This document shows positions 43,663 to 52,461 of a DNA stretch of 64,000 bases, piece after piece. Position numbers and translations under genes: made by a program. Within the stretch, counting starts at the first letter, position 1; the number at the start of each line of letters is the position of its first letter. Source of the DNA: Cytophagales bacterium. Its GTDB lineage: Bacteria > Bacteroidota > Bacteroidia > Cytophagales > Spirosomataceae. Location: assembly GCA_013298805.1 (NCBI GenBank), contig JAAFIU010000002.1:1-64000 (forward strand). The letters are read 5' to 3'. The notes beneath the pieces are model-generated. The model was given only the letters and a program-made list of their open reading frames with translations. It made no database searches and was not told the DNA's origin.

Positions 43663-45372
43663 ATGACAATTGCCAAATTTACCTCAACCCTGAACACATT
43701 TTTAAGCCTTTTTATCATACTATTAATTAGTTTTTTTTATATCGCTTGTTATCATTTTGGCTATAATTTTTTCTATCAAGATGATTATCATCTTTTGAGA
43801 TTTGTAACCCTAACACAGGATAATTCTCTCGGAATTTTAGAAAAACTAAAAGCACTTTGGGATTTACACAATGAGCATAGAATTGTGTTTCCTCGCCTGT
43901 TGGTACTCGCTGACTTTTATATTCAAAGACATATAGACTGGCAAGTTTTAAATACCGTTGCAGCACTGTATTATTTTGGTATTTTTATATTTTCATATCT
44001 TATCATCAAGAAAATAGCCTTGCCTATTTGGTATGCAGTTCCAATTGCTCTTTTCATTTTTCAGCCCTCTTCACACGAAAATTTTTATTGGACAATATCT
44101 ATATTACAGCAAGTCGGAAATATATTCTGGGCTATGTTTTTATTTTATAGCTTAATCTATTTTCGACCCAAATATTTTTGGATTTCCATCATAATTGCCA
44201 TTATCTTAACCTTCACGCATGGAAACGGATTATTTGCGTTAGGGGTTGGTGGCATTTTATTATTCGTACAAAAGCGACACAAAGAACTACTCATCTGGTT
44301 GCTTTTCATATTGCTAATCAGTATCGCTTATTTTTGGGGATATCACACTGCCCAAAATTCCAACATAATGGGAAGTTTAAGTAAGCCGATTCAACTAATG
44401 AGCTGTTTTGGTAGTTTTTGGGGAAATTTCATTAAAGATTTAATTAGAAACTCACTGTATCAATTGAATATTGCTATTTGGGGAGGGATAATCATATTTT
44501 CATCTCTTGCAATCCTTAATTTCAAGTTTCTTTATCATACTTTTCTTAATCATATTAACCTCAAAATATCAAAAGAAAAGCTTTTTGTATTTGGTATTTT
44601 TGTATTTTTCTCTATCACTTCTGCACTGGTGGCATTGAGTCGTTCTTGGAGTTCTATTGAAGCAGGGTTTCAAAATAGATATTTGCATAATTCCGTGATT
44701 ACATTCACATTACTCTATATCTCAATTCTATCATTAAAATCAAAAAAAATAACCAAAATTACAGGAATAATATTTTTAGTTTTAGGGATGGTATATAATA
44801 TTTTTTCGTGGTATAGTAGTTTTGAATTTATTAAGTTGCACAAAAAAATCCAAGAATCAGATGCGATTAATTACGCCCTCAACGGCATCACCATTGTAAA
44901 TGAAAAATCATTTAATCGAAATATTTCATCTATATTAAAACAATCTTTCGATAGTGGAGTCAGCATATTTCCAGAAAGTTTACTCACGAAAACAATTAAA
45001 AACTTAGATAAAACAAAAACCAACACCACCTTAAACTTACCGATTGATATTCAAAAAGACTCTTTATTAATTTTTGATATTAATAACTCAAGTTATAGCC
45101 GCATTTATCACTTACAAAACTATACTTTACCCATAAAAGGCGAAGTATTTTTAGTCTTTAAATCCAATAAAAACATTTTTGTATGGGCAACCTCTCATCG
45201 GAGAAATAGCAAGAAAAACTTCTTAGCAACTGGTCAGTTTTTTACAGATGGCTTTTTTTCAACAGTGAAGACAGATGCCATGCCAGACAACGAATATGCC
45301 ATTGGTATTTTACAAAAAAATAATAATCAATTCATTTATTACCCTACAAAATACAAAATTAGTAATCAGTAA
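43663..45372 (+). CDS. Polytopic membrane protein, GT-C-like glycosyltransferase of unknown family
   Basis: The 569-residue protein has about 10-11 membrane helices in residues 10-385 and a C-terminal soluble domain (about 395-569). The first external loop carries FYQDDYHLLRF, an acidic motif in the place where GT-C transferases keep their catalytic Asp/Glu residues; LYISILSL-type helices and an exoplasmic C-domain complete the GT-C-like layout. This is structural similarity only, without a matched family. It may glycosylate a lipid-linked or secreted substrate. The 103 bp upstream show nothing recognisable. Confidence 0.6.
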   Translation: MTIAKFTSTLNTFLSLFIILLISFFYIACYHFGYNFFYQDDYHLLRFVTLTQDNSLGILEKLKALWDLHNEHRIVFPRLLVLADFYIQRHIDWQVLNTVAALYYFGIFIFSYLIIKKIALPIWYAVPIALFIFQPSSHENFYWTISILQQVGNIFWAMFLFYSLIYFRPKYFWISIIIAIILTFTHGNGLFALGVGGILLFVQKRHKELLIWLLFILLISIAYFWGYHTAQNSNIMGSLSKPIQLMSCFGSFWGNFIKDLIRNSLYQLNIAIWGGIIIFSSLAILNFKFLYHTFLNHINLKISKEKLFVFGIFVFFSITSALVALSRSWSSIEAGFQNRYLHNSVITFTLLYISILSLKSKKITKITGIIFLVLGMVYNIFSWYSSFEFIKLHKKIQESDAINYALNGITIVNEKSFNRNISSILKQSFDSGVSIFPESLLTKTIKNLDKTKTNTTLNLPIDIQKDSLLIFDINNSSYSRIYHLQNYTLPIKGEVFLVFKSNKNIFVWATSHRRNSKKNFLATGQFFTDGFFSTVKTDAMPDNEYAIGILQKNNNQFIYYPTKYKISNQ

Positions 45373-45500
45373 CGTTTCGATTTTCAACTTTTTTCATTCG
45401 TATATTTTGCGTAAATTAGGATCTTATTGTATTTAGGAGGTAAATTACTTAATGCTCAGGAGGTTATTTAAGACCTTTTTAGAACTTAATTAAATTGATT

Positions 45501-45515
45501 CCCCCCAAAAAAAAA
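45501..45515. repeat. C6-A9 homopolymer run upstream of parC
   Basis: Six C followed by nine A sit 39 bp upstream of the parC ATG. Such tracts are prone to length change. The rest of 45373-45553 shows no gene and no clear promoter. Confidence 0.4.
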
Positions 45516-45553
45516 GCCACTCCGAACAAACAAAAGAAGGAATAAAATAGTCG

Positions 45554-48220
45554 ATGGAAAACGAAAACTTGTCTGAAAATTTAGAAGAAAATAATGTCGA
45601 TTTAACGCCAAAAGACGTACTGCAAGAACAAGTTGCCGTAGCAGGTCTATATGAAAACTGGTTCTTAGAATATGCCTCTTATGTAATTCTTGAGCGTGCT
45701 GTCCCTGCTGTTGAAGACGGATTAAAACCAGTGCAACGCCGTATCCTTCACGCACTTAAAGAAATGGACGATGGTCGCTTCAACAAAGCAGCCAACGTAA
45801 TCGGTCAAACCATGCAATATCACCCACACGGTGATGCGTCTATCAATGATGCAATGGTCAATTTAGGTCAAAAAGATTTAGTTTTTGACTGTCAAGGAAA
45901 CTGGGGAGACTATCGCACAGGCGATGGAGCTGCCGCAGCCCGTTATATCGAAGTACGTTTGTCAAAATTTGCTTTAGATGTAATTTTCAATCCTCAAACT
46001 ACCGAATGGCAACTTTCTTATGACGGTAGAAAAAAAGAACCCGTTTCACTTCCCGTTAAATTCCCACTTTTATTGGCGCATGGTGTTGAAGGTATTGCGG
46101 TAGGTCTTTCTACCAAAATTATGCCTCATAATTTCGTGGAACTCATTGAAGCCTCTATCAATATTCTTAAAAACAAGCCATTCGAGATTTATCCAGATTT
46201 TTTGACGGGAGGGTACGTCGATGTTTCAAACTATCAAGATGGTCATAGAGGTGGAAAAATTAGAGTAAGAGCCAAAATTGAAGAATTCGACAAAAAAACA
46301 CTCCTCATTAAAGATATTCCGTTCTCAACAACCACAACCAATTTGATTGAATCTATCATTAAAGCCAATGATGCAGGAAAAATCAAAATCAAAAAGGTAA
46401 TAGACAATACGGCAAAAGACGTAGAAATTCAGGTTCAATTAGCTGCTGGAGTTTCGCCCGATGTAACCATTGATGCACTTTATGCCTTCACTGATTGTGA
46501 AGTTTCAATTTCTCCTAATGCCTGTGTCATTATAGCCGATAAACCTCACTTTGTGGGTGTTACAGAAATTTTAAAAACTTGTACTCAGCAAACCGTTCGT
46601 TTATTAGAAAGAGAATTAGAAATTCGTAGAGATGAATTGATGGAAAAATTGCTCTTCAGTTCTCTCGAAAAAATCTTTATTGAAAATAGAATTTACCGTG
46701 ATATTGAAGAATGCGTAACCTTTGAAGACGTTATTGCTACAGTTGATAAAGGTTTAGAACCTTATAAACCACAGTTTTACCGTGAAATTGTAGAAGAGGA
46801 TATTTTGAGATTATTGGAAATTAGAATCAAACGAATTTCTAAATATGATGCCTTCAAAGCCGATGAATTAATGAAGCGTTTGCAGGATGAATTAGCCGAA
46901 GTGCTTGATAATCTGGCAAATATCATTCGTTATTCAATTGAGTATTTTAAAGAAATTTTAAAGAAACACGGAAAAGGTCGTGAACGAAAAACAGAAATTC
47001 GCAACTTCAACACCATTTCTGCTGCCGTTGTAGCTGCCAATAACCAAAAATTATACGTTGACCGTGTGGGCGGCTTTATTGGCTATGGTTTAAAAAAAGA
47101 AGAATTCGTAATGGATTGCTCTGATATTGATGACATAATTGTATTCCGTCAAGATGGAAAGTGCATGGTTACGAAAGTCCAAGAGAAAGTTTTTGTCGGA
47201 AAAGATATAATTTATGTATCAGTTTTCAAGAAAAATGATGACCGAAAAGTTTATAATTTAGTCTATTTTGATGCAAAATCAGGTGTTTCTTACGTAAAAC
47301 GTTTTAAAGTTACAGCTGTAACTCGTGATAGAGAATATGATTTGACGGCTGGAAATCCGAAGTCCAAAATTTTGTATTTTACCGCTAATGAAAACGGTGA
47401 AGCGGAGACAATTCAAGTAAACTTAACGGCATCGTGTACGGCTCGGGTCAAACAATTTGAATACGATTTCAAAACACTTTTGATAAAAGGGCGAGATTCG
47501 ATGGGCAATGTTTTGACCAAATATCCTGTAAGAAAAATAATTCTGAAATCAGCTGGTGTCTCCACTTTGGGAGGCGTAGATATTTATTACGATGAAAATA
47601 TAGGTAGATTAAACCGAGACGAACACGGTAAATATTTAGGCAATTTTGATGCAAAAGATAATATCTTAGTAATTTATAATGACGGTCAGTACGAATTAAC
47701 CAATTTTGAGTTGACAAATCGCTATGAAATTAAAGATATAATGGTATTAACGAAATTTATACCTGATAGCATCATTACATCGGTATATTATGACGGTAGC
47801 TCTAAATTATACTATGCCAAACGTTTCAGGATAGAAACTACTACGATAGACAAAAAGTTTTTGTTTATTTCGGATGAAAAAGGCTCAAAACTAACCATTG
47901 CCACCGTTGATATTTATCCAAGAATTGAGTTATCCTACAAAAAAGACAATTCTTCACCCGTAGTTGTTGAAGAAATCAATTTGGACGAATTGACAGACAT
48001 TAGAGGTTGGAAAGCAATGGGAGTTAAATTAACAACCTTTAAAGTTCAGTCAATCAAGCCATTAGAACCACGAGTTGTAGAAATGGAATTGGTCGAAGCC
48101 CCTGAAAATACAGAAAATGTGGTGGAAATGGAATTGCCTAAAAAATTGGTAGAACCCGAAGAAATAGACTTTCCAGAAATGATCGATGTTGGTACTGGAG
48201 AACAGTTAGGTTTATTTTAG
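45554..48220 (+). CDS. parC: DNA topoisomerase IV subunit A
   Basis: The 888-residue type IIA topoisomerase subunit has an N-terminal breakage-reunion domain with LERAVPAVEDGLKPVQRRIL, MQYHPHGDASI and the active-site tyrosine Tyr131 in AAAARYIEVR. The C-terminal half forms the beta-pinwheel DNA-wrapping domain. The AAAARYIE form and shorter QRRILHALKEMDDGR context are those of Bacteroidota ParC rather than GyrA, whose motif reads APMRYTE, so decatenation of daughter chromosomes with ParE is the expected role. Its partner parE is about 13 kb away on the other strand. A 15-bp hairpin follows the gene. Confidence 0.92.
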   Translation: MENENLSENLEENNVDLTPKDVLQEQVAVAGLYENWFLEYASYVILERAVPAVEDGLKPVQRRILHALKEMDDGRFNKAANVIGQTMQYHPHGDASINDAMVNLGQKDLVFDCQGNWGDYRTGDGAAAARYIEVRLSKFALDVIFNPQTTEWQLSYDGRKKEPVSLPVKFPLLLAHGVEGIAVGLSTKIMPHNFVELIEASINILKNKPFEIYPDFLTGGYVDVSNYQDGHRGGKIRVRAKIEEFDKKTLLIKDIPFSTTTTNLIESIIKANDAGKIKIKKVIDNTAKDVEIQVQLAAGVSPDVTIDALYAFTDCEVSISPNACVIIADKPHFVGVTEILKTCTQQTVRLLERELEIRRDELMEKLLFSSLEKIFIENRIYRDIEECVTFEDVIATVDKGLEPYKPQFYREIVEEDILRLLEIRIKRISKYDAFKADELMKRLQDELAEVLDNLANIIRYSIEYFKEILKKHGKGRERKTEIRNFNTISAAVVAANNQKLYVDRVGGFIGYGLKKEEFVMDCSDIDDIIVFRQDGKCMVTKVQEKVFVGKDIIYVSVFKKNDDRKVYNLVYFDAKSGVSYVKRFKVTAVTRDREYDLTAGNPKSKILYFTANENGEAETIQVNLTASCTARVKQFEYDFKTLLIKGRDSMGNVLTKYPVRKIILKSAGVSTLGGVDIYYDENIGRLNRDEHGKYLGNFDAKDNILVIYNDGQYELTNFELTNRYEIKDIMVLTKFIPDSIITSVYYDGSSKLYYAKRFRIETTTIDKKFLFISDEKGSKLTIATVDIYPRIELSYKKDNSSPVVVEEINLDELTDIRGWKAMGVKLTTFKVQSIKPLEPRVVEMELVEAPENTENVVEMELPKKLVEPEEIDFPEMIDVGTGEQLGLF

Positions 48221-48239
48221 AGAAATCTTGTTGATATAA

Positions 48240-48275
48240 AAAGATTTGCTAATTTTAAGTAATTAGCAAATCTTT
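48240..48275. terminator. Hairpin downstream of parC
   Basis: A perfect 15-bp stem AAAGATTTGCTAATT/AATTAGCAAATCTTT (48240-48254, 48261-48275) with a 6-nt loop ends 17 bp before the next gene start. The U-run is short (CTTT), so termination may be partial. Confidence 0.75.
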
Positions 48276-48291
48276 CCACAAAATATAATGA

Positions 48292-48987
48292 ATGAAAAAC
48301 ACACTCGAAATATTAATGGTACAACCTTTTGAATGGATGAGATACATCAAAAATTCAATTAAAGGACTAATAGCATTAGGATTCATTTTGCTATTAAGTG
48401 TTCTGTTGGCTAATATTTGGATTGTGTATTCAACCGAGGAAAACAATTATTATAATCTTAAAAAAATGCCTTCAAATGATGTAGGCTTGGTTTTGGGAAC
48501 GAGCAAAGCCATTATTGGGGGGAAAGAAAATATGTTTTTTAAATACCGAATGGAAGCGGCAGCACGATTATATAAAGAAGGGAAAGTGAAGTTTTTGATT
48601 TTGAGTGGTAATCACGATTCGGTATTTTATAATGAACCTAACGATATGAAAAAAGCCTTGATGTCATTGGGAGTACCCGAAAATGTGATGACTTTAGATT
48701 TTGCAGGATTCAGAACGTATGATTCGATAATTCGATGCAAAGAAGTATTTAATCAGCAAAAATTTACGATAATTTCACAACCAACACACAATGCCCGTGC
48801 ATTGTTTCTCGCTCATGAACTTGGCATTGATGCCGTTGCCTTTGCTGCACAAGATGTCCCTACGGGTTACAAAACATACCTGAGAGAATATTTAGCACGT
48901 CCCAAAGCAATTCTTGATGTTTATTTGCTCGACCGTTCTAAATATTCTTCTAAAAATAGCATTGATGTAAAAGAGGAAAAACGATAA
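48292..48987 (+). CDS. SanA/YdcF-like membrane protein (DUF218)
   Basis: The 231-residue protein has one membrane helix (about 23-45) and a DUF218 domain with LVLGTSKAIIGGKENMFFKYR, ILSGNHDSV and the late SQPTHNARALFLAHELGIDAV, as in SanA of enterobacteria. SanA influences outer-membrane permeability and vancomycin exclusion; the enzymatic activity of DUF218 is unsettled. The domain should face the periplasm. It is in the same direction as parC, separated by a hairpin. An alternative start may lie at Met9. Confidence 0.82.
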   Translation: MKNTLEILMVQPFEWMRYIKNSIKGLIALGFILLLSVLLANIWIVYSTEENNYYNLKKMPSNDVGLVLGTSKAIIGGKENMFFKYRMEAAARLYKEGKVKFLILSGNHDSVFYNEPNDMKKALMSLGVPENVMTLDFAGFRTYDSIIRCKEVFNQQKFTIISQPTHNARALFLAHELGIDAVAFAAQDVPTGYKTYLREYLARPKAILDVYLLDRSKYSSKNSIDVKEEKR

Positions 48988-49002
48988 TTTAGATTCTTAG
49001 AA

Positions 49003-49103
49003 TTTGATGTTTGATGTTTGATGTTTGTAGTTCGCTCTTCGATTCTTGGAAAAAAACTTTAATCCCAAACGAACTTCAAAAGTCGAACATCAAATATCGA
49101 AAT
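49003..49103. repeat. TTTGATG heptad repeat with inverse copy overlapping an ABC ATPase 3' end
   Basis: TTTGATG occurs three times in tandem plus a partial copy (49003-49027); the inverse CATCAAA with a related TATCGAA lies at 49088-49101, across the stop codon (49090-49092) of the ABC ATPase gene. The pair fills the gap between SanA-like and ATPase genes. Confidence 0.65.
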
Positions 49104-49860
49104 TCATATTTTTCCCGAAACCATTCATAAAATCTCTAATCGGTTGAACGGCACTGCTTACAAATTCTTTAATATATTGATTTTCAGACTCTTGAAATAT
49201 ATCTAAAGGAGTATCAATCATTAATACTTTCCCATTTTTCATAATAGCAATTTTATCGGCTACCAAAAACGCATCCAATAAGTCGTGCGTTACCAAAATA
49301 CAAGCAATTGCCTCTTGACGAATAATCTCCACAATTTTCGAGCGTAAATGTGTCCTATTTATAGAGTCCAAATTACTAAATGGTTCATCTAACAGTAAAA
49401 CCAAAGGTTCTTCCGCAATGGCCCGTGCAATAGCGGTTCTCTGCTTCTCCCCTCCTGATACTTCACGTGGTTTTTTATTTCTAATTTCTGAAATACCACA
49501 TAAAGCCATTAACTCGGTCACTCTTTCACGCCTGTATTCGTGGGTATATTTTGTAAGGGCAAGGTCGATATTTTCGTAAATAGTGTAATCTGGTTTGAGT
49601 CGATAATCTTGCGGTACGAGTTTGATATTGGGCAATTCCTTTATCAAACGATTAAAATAAATATCAACCTCCTCATTATCAACGATTAACGTACCATTTT
49701 CAGGCATAATATTTCCCGAAATAATATTTAATAGAGTCGTTTTCCCTGAGCCACTTTCACCCACAATCGCTAAAATTTCACCTGATTTTACTGTTAAAGA
49801 AATATCATTTACGGCAACTTTAGCCTGATATTTATGGGTAATATGTTCTAATTTAAGCAT
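49090..49860 (-). CDS. ABC transporter ATP-binding protein (distal gene of the exporter operon)
   Basis: The 256-residue ATPase starts at MLKLEHITHKYQ (49860), 1 bp after the permease stop; an upstream in-frame ATG lies inside the permease gene and is rejected. It has Walker A GESGSGKT (34-41), Q-loop, signature VSGGEKQR and Walker B LLLDEPFSNLD. The subfamily resembles solute importers or LolD/lipoprotein-type ATPases more than its operon mate. The final residues FDI are encoded within a heptad repeat. Confidence 0.87.
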   Translation of the reverse strand: MLKLEHITHKYQAKVAVNDISLTVKSGEILAIVGESGSGKTTLLNIISGNIMPENGTLIVDNEEVDIYFNRLIKELPNIKLVPQDYRLKPDYTIYENIDLALTKYTHEYRRERVTELMALCGISEIRNKKPREVSGGEKQRTAIARAIAEEPLVLLLDEPFSNLDSINRTHLRSKIVEIIRQEAIACILVTHDLLDAFLVADKIAIMKNGKVLMIDTPLDIFQESENQYIKEFVSSAVQPIRDFMNGFGKNMNFDI

Positions 49861-49861
49861 T

Positions 49862-51502
49862 CTATTCTCTGATTTTATCCCACGAAATTTTCCGATATTC
49901 AGAAAATAAAATAATGGCAATTCCTAAAAAAATGGGAGTCAAAATGATAACTCCATAAGTTGTTTTACTAATAAAATAATGAATACCTCCTAAGATTGGT
50001 ACTACAAATAGCAATAATATAAAATTAGCCCCCCTCGTACCATTAAGATTATTTTCGCTAACACTTCGAGAAAAAGGCATTGAAAATCTTTTGGTAAAAA
50101 CACCTCCACCCACAAATAAAAGCATATTGACGAAAGCAAAGACAACATCATCAAACATTCCCCATCCGTATCTGTAAATCAGTATTCCGCCGACAACCAT
50201 AAATACAGGAAGTCCTAATTTGATAAGAATGACTTTTATGCCTCCCAAAAGAATATTTCCAGGTTTATCAATTGGGGTATTGCTAAAAATCCAAGCGGCT
50301 TTCCAGTCGTCAGAAACAAAAATTTGTTGCCCTACGGCGTACACACAAAAAACTGTATAATATAAAGCCATCCATTTATAAAACTCCACTGAGTTTTCAA
50401 CCCAAAAAAGTTTGGCCACAAAGTATATTTGTATGCCAAAAATGGGGTATGCCCTTATTTTAAATTTTCTATCACGATTTGTAATTTTCCAAACAAAAAT
50501 AAAAGCTGCTTTTTCGAGTGTATTCTTCGTAAAAATACGTGCAAAAAAGGAAGCGAAACCATTTTCGGAGGAATTAACTAAATCTTTTTCAACGTTATCT
50601 GGTGTTCCATATTCAGAGAGGCTTTTGGCAAATAGTGGTGATAAATACCGATTCATCAAATAAATACTCAAAAAAGGAACGACTAATACTAAGCCAAGAA
50701 AAATGATAAATGTAGGTTCTAAATGTCGATTTACAAATGCCTCCATTACCCCAGCAAACCATGCAGGAGGTATGATAAAATGCCACCATTTAATGGTAAG
50801 AGTTTGAACTAAAAATAATTGTCCAACTAAATTTGAACCCAACTGATACCCTACCGTTAAAGCGACAGAGAAGAATATTTGGGCGTAGCCAATAATATCT
50901 TTTAGGCGTTCGCCACTCACAAATTTAGTTAATAATAAATAGAGAATTCCTGTAAATAATACGGTAATCAGACAAAGCAAAACCACCGAAACAAAATAGA
51001 CAAACCCAGCTAGTAACCCTAATTTTATAAATGTAAAGACGATAGAACCTAAGGAGTTAGCAAAAGTGAGTGCTAAGAGAAAGGTGGTAATGTGAATTAA
51101 ACGAGCCATCCAAATTACTTTTCCATCCACAGGGCGAGGAATGAGAATTGCGTTGTCGGTAGTATCAAAAAGCACTTCAATAAAATCTGAAATCATACTG
51201 AAAGCAATCATAAACATTATGAAAGTAAAATTCCAGAGGTAAACATTAAAAACGGTTTTGTCTATAAAAAAAACCATTCCTCCAATAAAAAAACTTAAAA
51301 GCGTTTGTACTCCCAATGACTTCACAAAAGTATTGTCTTCATTATCTTTCTGTTGGCGGTTATTATGTTGAATACCGTGTACTCGGCGGTTCTCCATTAT
51401 CATTTTGACCTCTACAATGCAGCGAAGTAAGGCATAATCAACGCCCAAAATTTTGAAAAGCCATTGGAGTTTATCTAAAATAAATAGAACGAACTTGGTC
51501 AT
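49862..51502 (-). CDS. ABC exporter permease-like membrane protein
   Basis: The 546-residue protein has about 11-12 hydrophobic helices, cytoplasmic loops rich in charge (residues about 290-340) and no known enzyme motif. It sits between two ABC ATPase genes with gaps of 14 and 1 bp, so it is almost certainly the membrane part of this transporter, probably ABC-2-like. The substrate is not inferable; similar Bacteroidota operons are annotated only as putative exporters. Confidence 0.72.
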   Translation of the reverse strand: MTKFVLFILDKLQWLFKILGVDYALLRCIVEVKMIMENRRVHGIQHNNRQQKDNEDNTFVKSLGVQTLLSFFIGGMVFFIDKTVFNVYLWNFTFIMFMIAFSMISDFIEVLFDTTDNAILIPRPVDGKVIWMARLIHITTFLLALTFANSLGSIVFTFIKLGLLAGFVYFVSVVLLCLITVLFTGILYLLLTKFVSGERLKDIIGYAQIFFSVALTVGYQLGSNLVGQLFLVQTLTIKWWHFIIPPAWFAGVMEAFVNRHLEPTFIIFLGLVLVVPFLSIYLMNRYLSPLFAKSLSEYGTPDNVEKDLVNSSENGFASFFARIFTKNTLEKAAFIFVWKITNRDRKFKIRAYPIFGIQIYFVAKLFWVENSVEFYKWMALYYTVFCVYAVGQQIFVSDDWKAAWIFSNTPIDKPGNILLGGIKVILIKLGLPVFMVVGGILIYRYGWGMFDDVVFAFVNMLLFVGGGVFTKRFSMPFSRSVSENNLNGTRGANFILLLFVVPILGGIHYFISKTTYGVIILTPIFLGIAIILFSEYRKISWDKIRE

Positions 51503-51516
51503 TTTAACAGGTGTTT

Positions 51517-52305
51517 TTAGTTTGATGAAAGTGCAGTAATAAATTCATTTGAAAGTGTTTGTCCTTCATGGTTTCCTCCTGTCAAATCTCCAAAAATATC
51601 CTCCAAAGAGCCCGAAGAAACGTTTTCTTTCAATTCTGTAAAAGTTCCGTCAGCAACCACTTCGCCTTTGTTGATGATGATAATTCTGTCAGACAGTTTT
51701 TCAACAACATCCATAATGTGCGAGGAATAAATAATGGTTTTACCAGCCTCTTTCAGCCTTGCTAAAATATCTTTAACCAAAATAACCGCATTGGCATCCA
51801 AACCCGAAAGTGGTTCGTCCAAGAAGATAATCTCAGGATTATGAATTAAGCCAGAAACCAATAAAACTTTTTGTTTCATACCCTTTGAAAAAGTGTTCAT
51901 CCTTTTATTAATAACCTCTTTCAACCCTAAAATTGACAATAATTCTGTGGCTCTCTTCTGAATGAGGACATCTTCCATTTGGTATAATCTGCCGATAAAT
52001 AATAGGTATTCTAAAGGAGTTAAAACCTCGTAAAGCATGGCATTTTCGGGAACATAACCAATCCTTTTTTTAATTTCCATTGCATCGGTTTTAACATTAA
52101 AACCTAATACTGAAACTTCGCCCTCAAAATTATCTAATAAGCCAATCAAAATTTTTAGTGTAGTACTTTTACCTGCTCCGTTGGGCCCGATATACCCTGT
52201 AATTTGCCCTGCGTAAAAGTCTAAATTGATGTCTTTCAAAACCATGACTGAGTCATAAGCCTTATGAAGATTTTTAATTGAAATAACTGGTGTAAGTGCT
52301 TCCAT
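51517..52305 (-). CDS. ABC transporter ATP-binding protein, ABC-2/CcmA-type
   Basis: The 262-residue ATPase has Walker A GPNGAGKST, signature FSKGMKQKV, Walker B IIFLDEPLSGLD and a switch His in SSHIMDVVEKL. The MEALTPVISIKNLHKAYDSV start and FSKGMKQK signature are those of ABC-2 exporter ATPases. It is the first gene of the three-gene transcript; two TAnnTTTG-like elements lie upstream. Confidence 0.9.
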   Translation of the reverse strand: MEALTPVISIKNLHKAYDSVMVLKDINLDFYAGQITGYIGPNGAGKSTTLKILIGLLDNFEGEVSVLGFNVKTDAMEIKKRIGYVPENAMLYEVLTPLEYLLFIGRLYQMEDVLIQKRATELLSILGLKEVINKRMNTFSKGMKQKVLLVSGLIHNPEIIFLDEPLSGLDANAVILVKDILARLKEAGKTIIYSSHIMDVVEKLSDRIIIINKGEVVADGTFTELKENVSSGSLEDIFGDLTGGNHEGQTLSNEFITALSSN

Positions 52306-52356
52306 TTATGATACTGATGTTTTATTTGAGTAGTTTGTATAAATTTAGAAATATTA

Positions 52357-52372
52357 CAAACATACAAATTTA
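52357..52372 (-). promoter_or_regulatory. Two adjacent -7-like elements for the ABC operon
   Basis: On the minus strand TATGTTTG (52357-52364) and TAAATTTG (52365-52372) both match TAnnTTTG, 51 and 59 bp upstream of the first ABC gene. Confidence 0.45.
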
Positions 52373-52421
52373 TCTATAAAATTAAACATAGAACTGTATA
52401 GAACAATTCATCAATTTCTTA

Positions 52422-52429
52422 TACATTTG
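52422..52429 (+). promoter_or_regulatory. -7 element (TACATTTG) for xylulokinase
   Basis: This exact TAnnTTTG match ends 32 bp before the ATG at 52462. Its position supports 52462 as the start, because the earlier in-frame ATG at 52429 overlaps the promoter. Confidence 0.55.
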
Positions 52430-52461
52430 TGACATACAAAAACTTTCTAAAACGTTATTCA

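Noticed and set aside
45554-48220. GyrA identity for the type IIA subunit
   Set aside because: The active-site context is AAAARYIEVR and the partner in the window is ParE-like; GyrA has APMRYTE.
49861-49920. Upstream start for the distal ABC ATPase
   Set aside because: It overlaps the permease coding region; the family N-terminus begins at MLKLEHITHKY.
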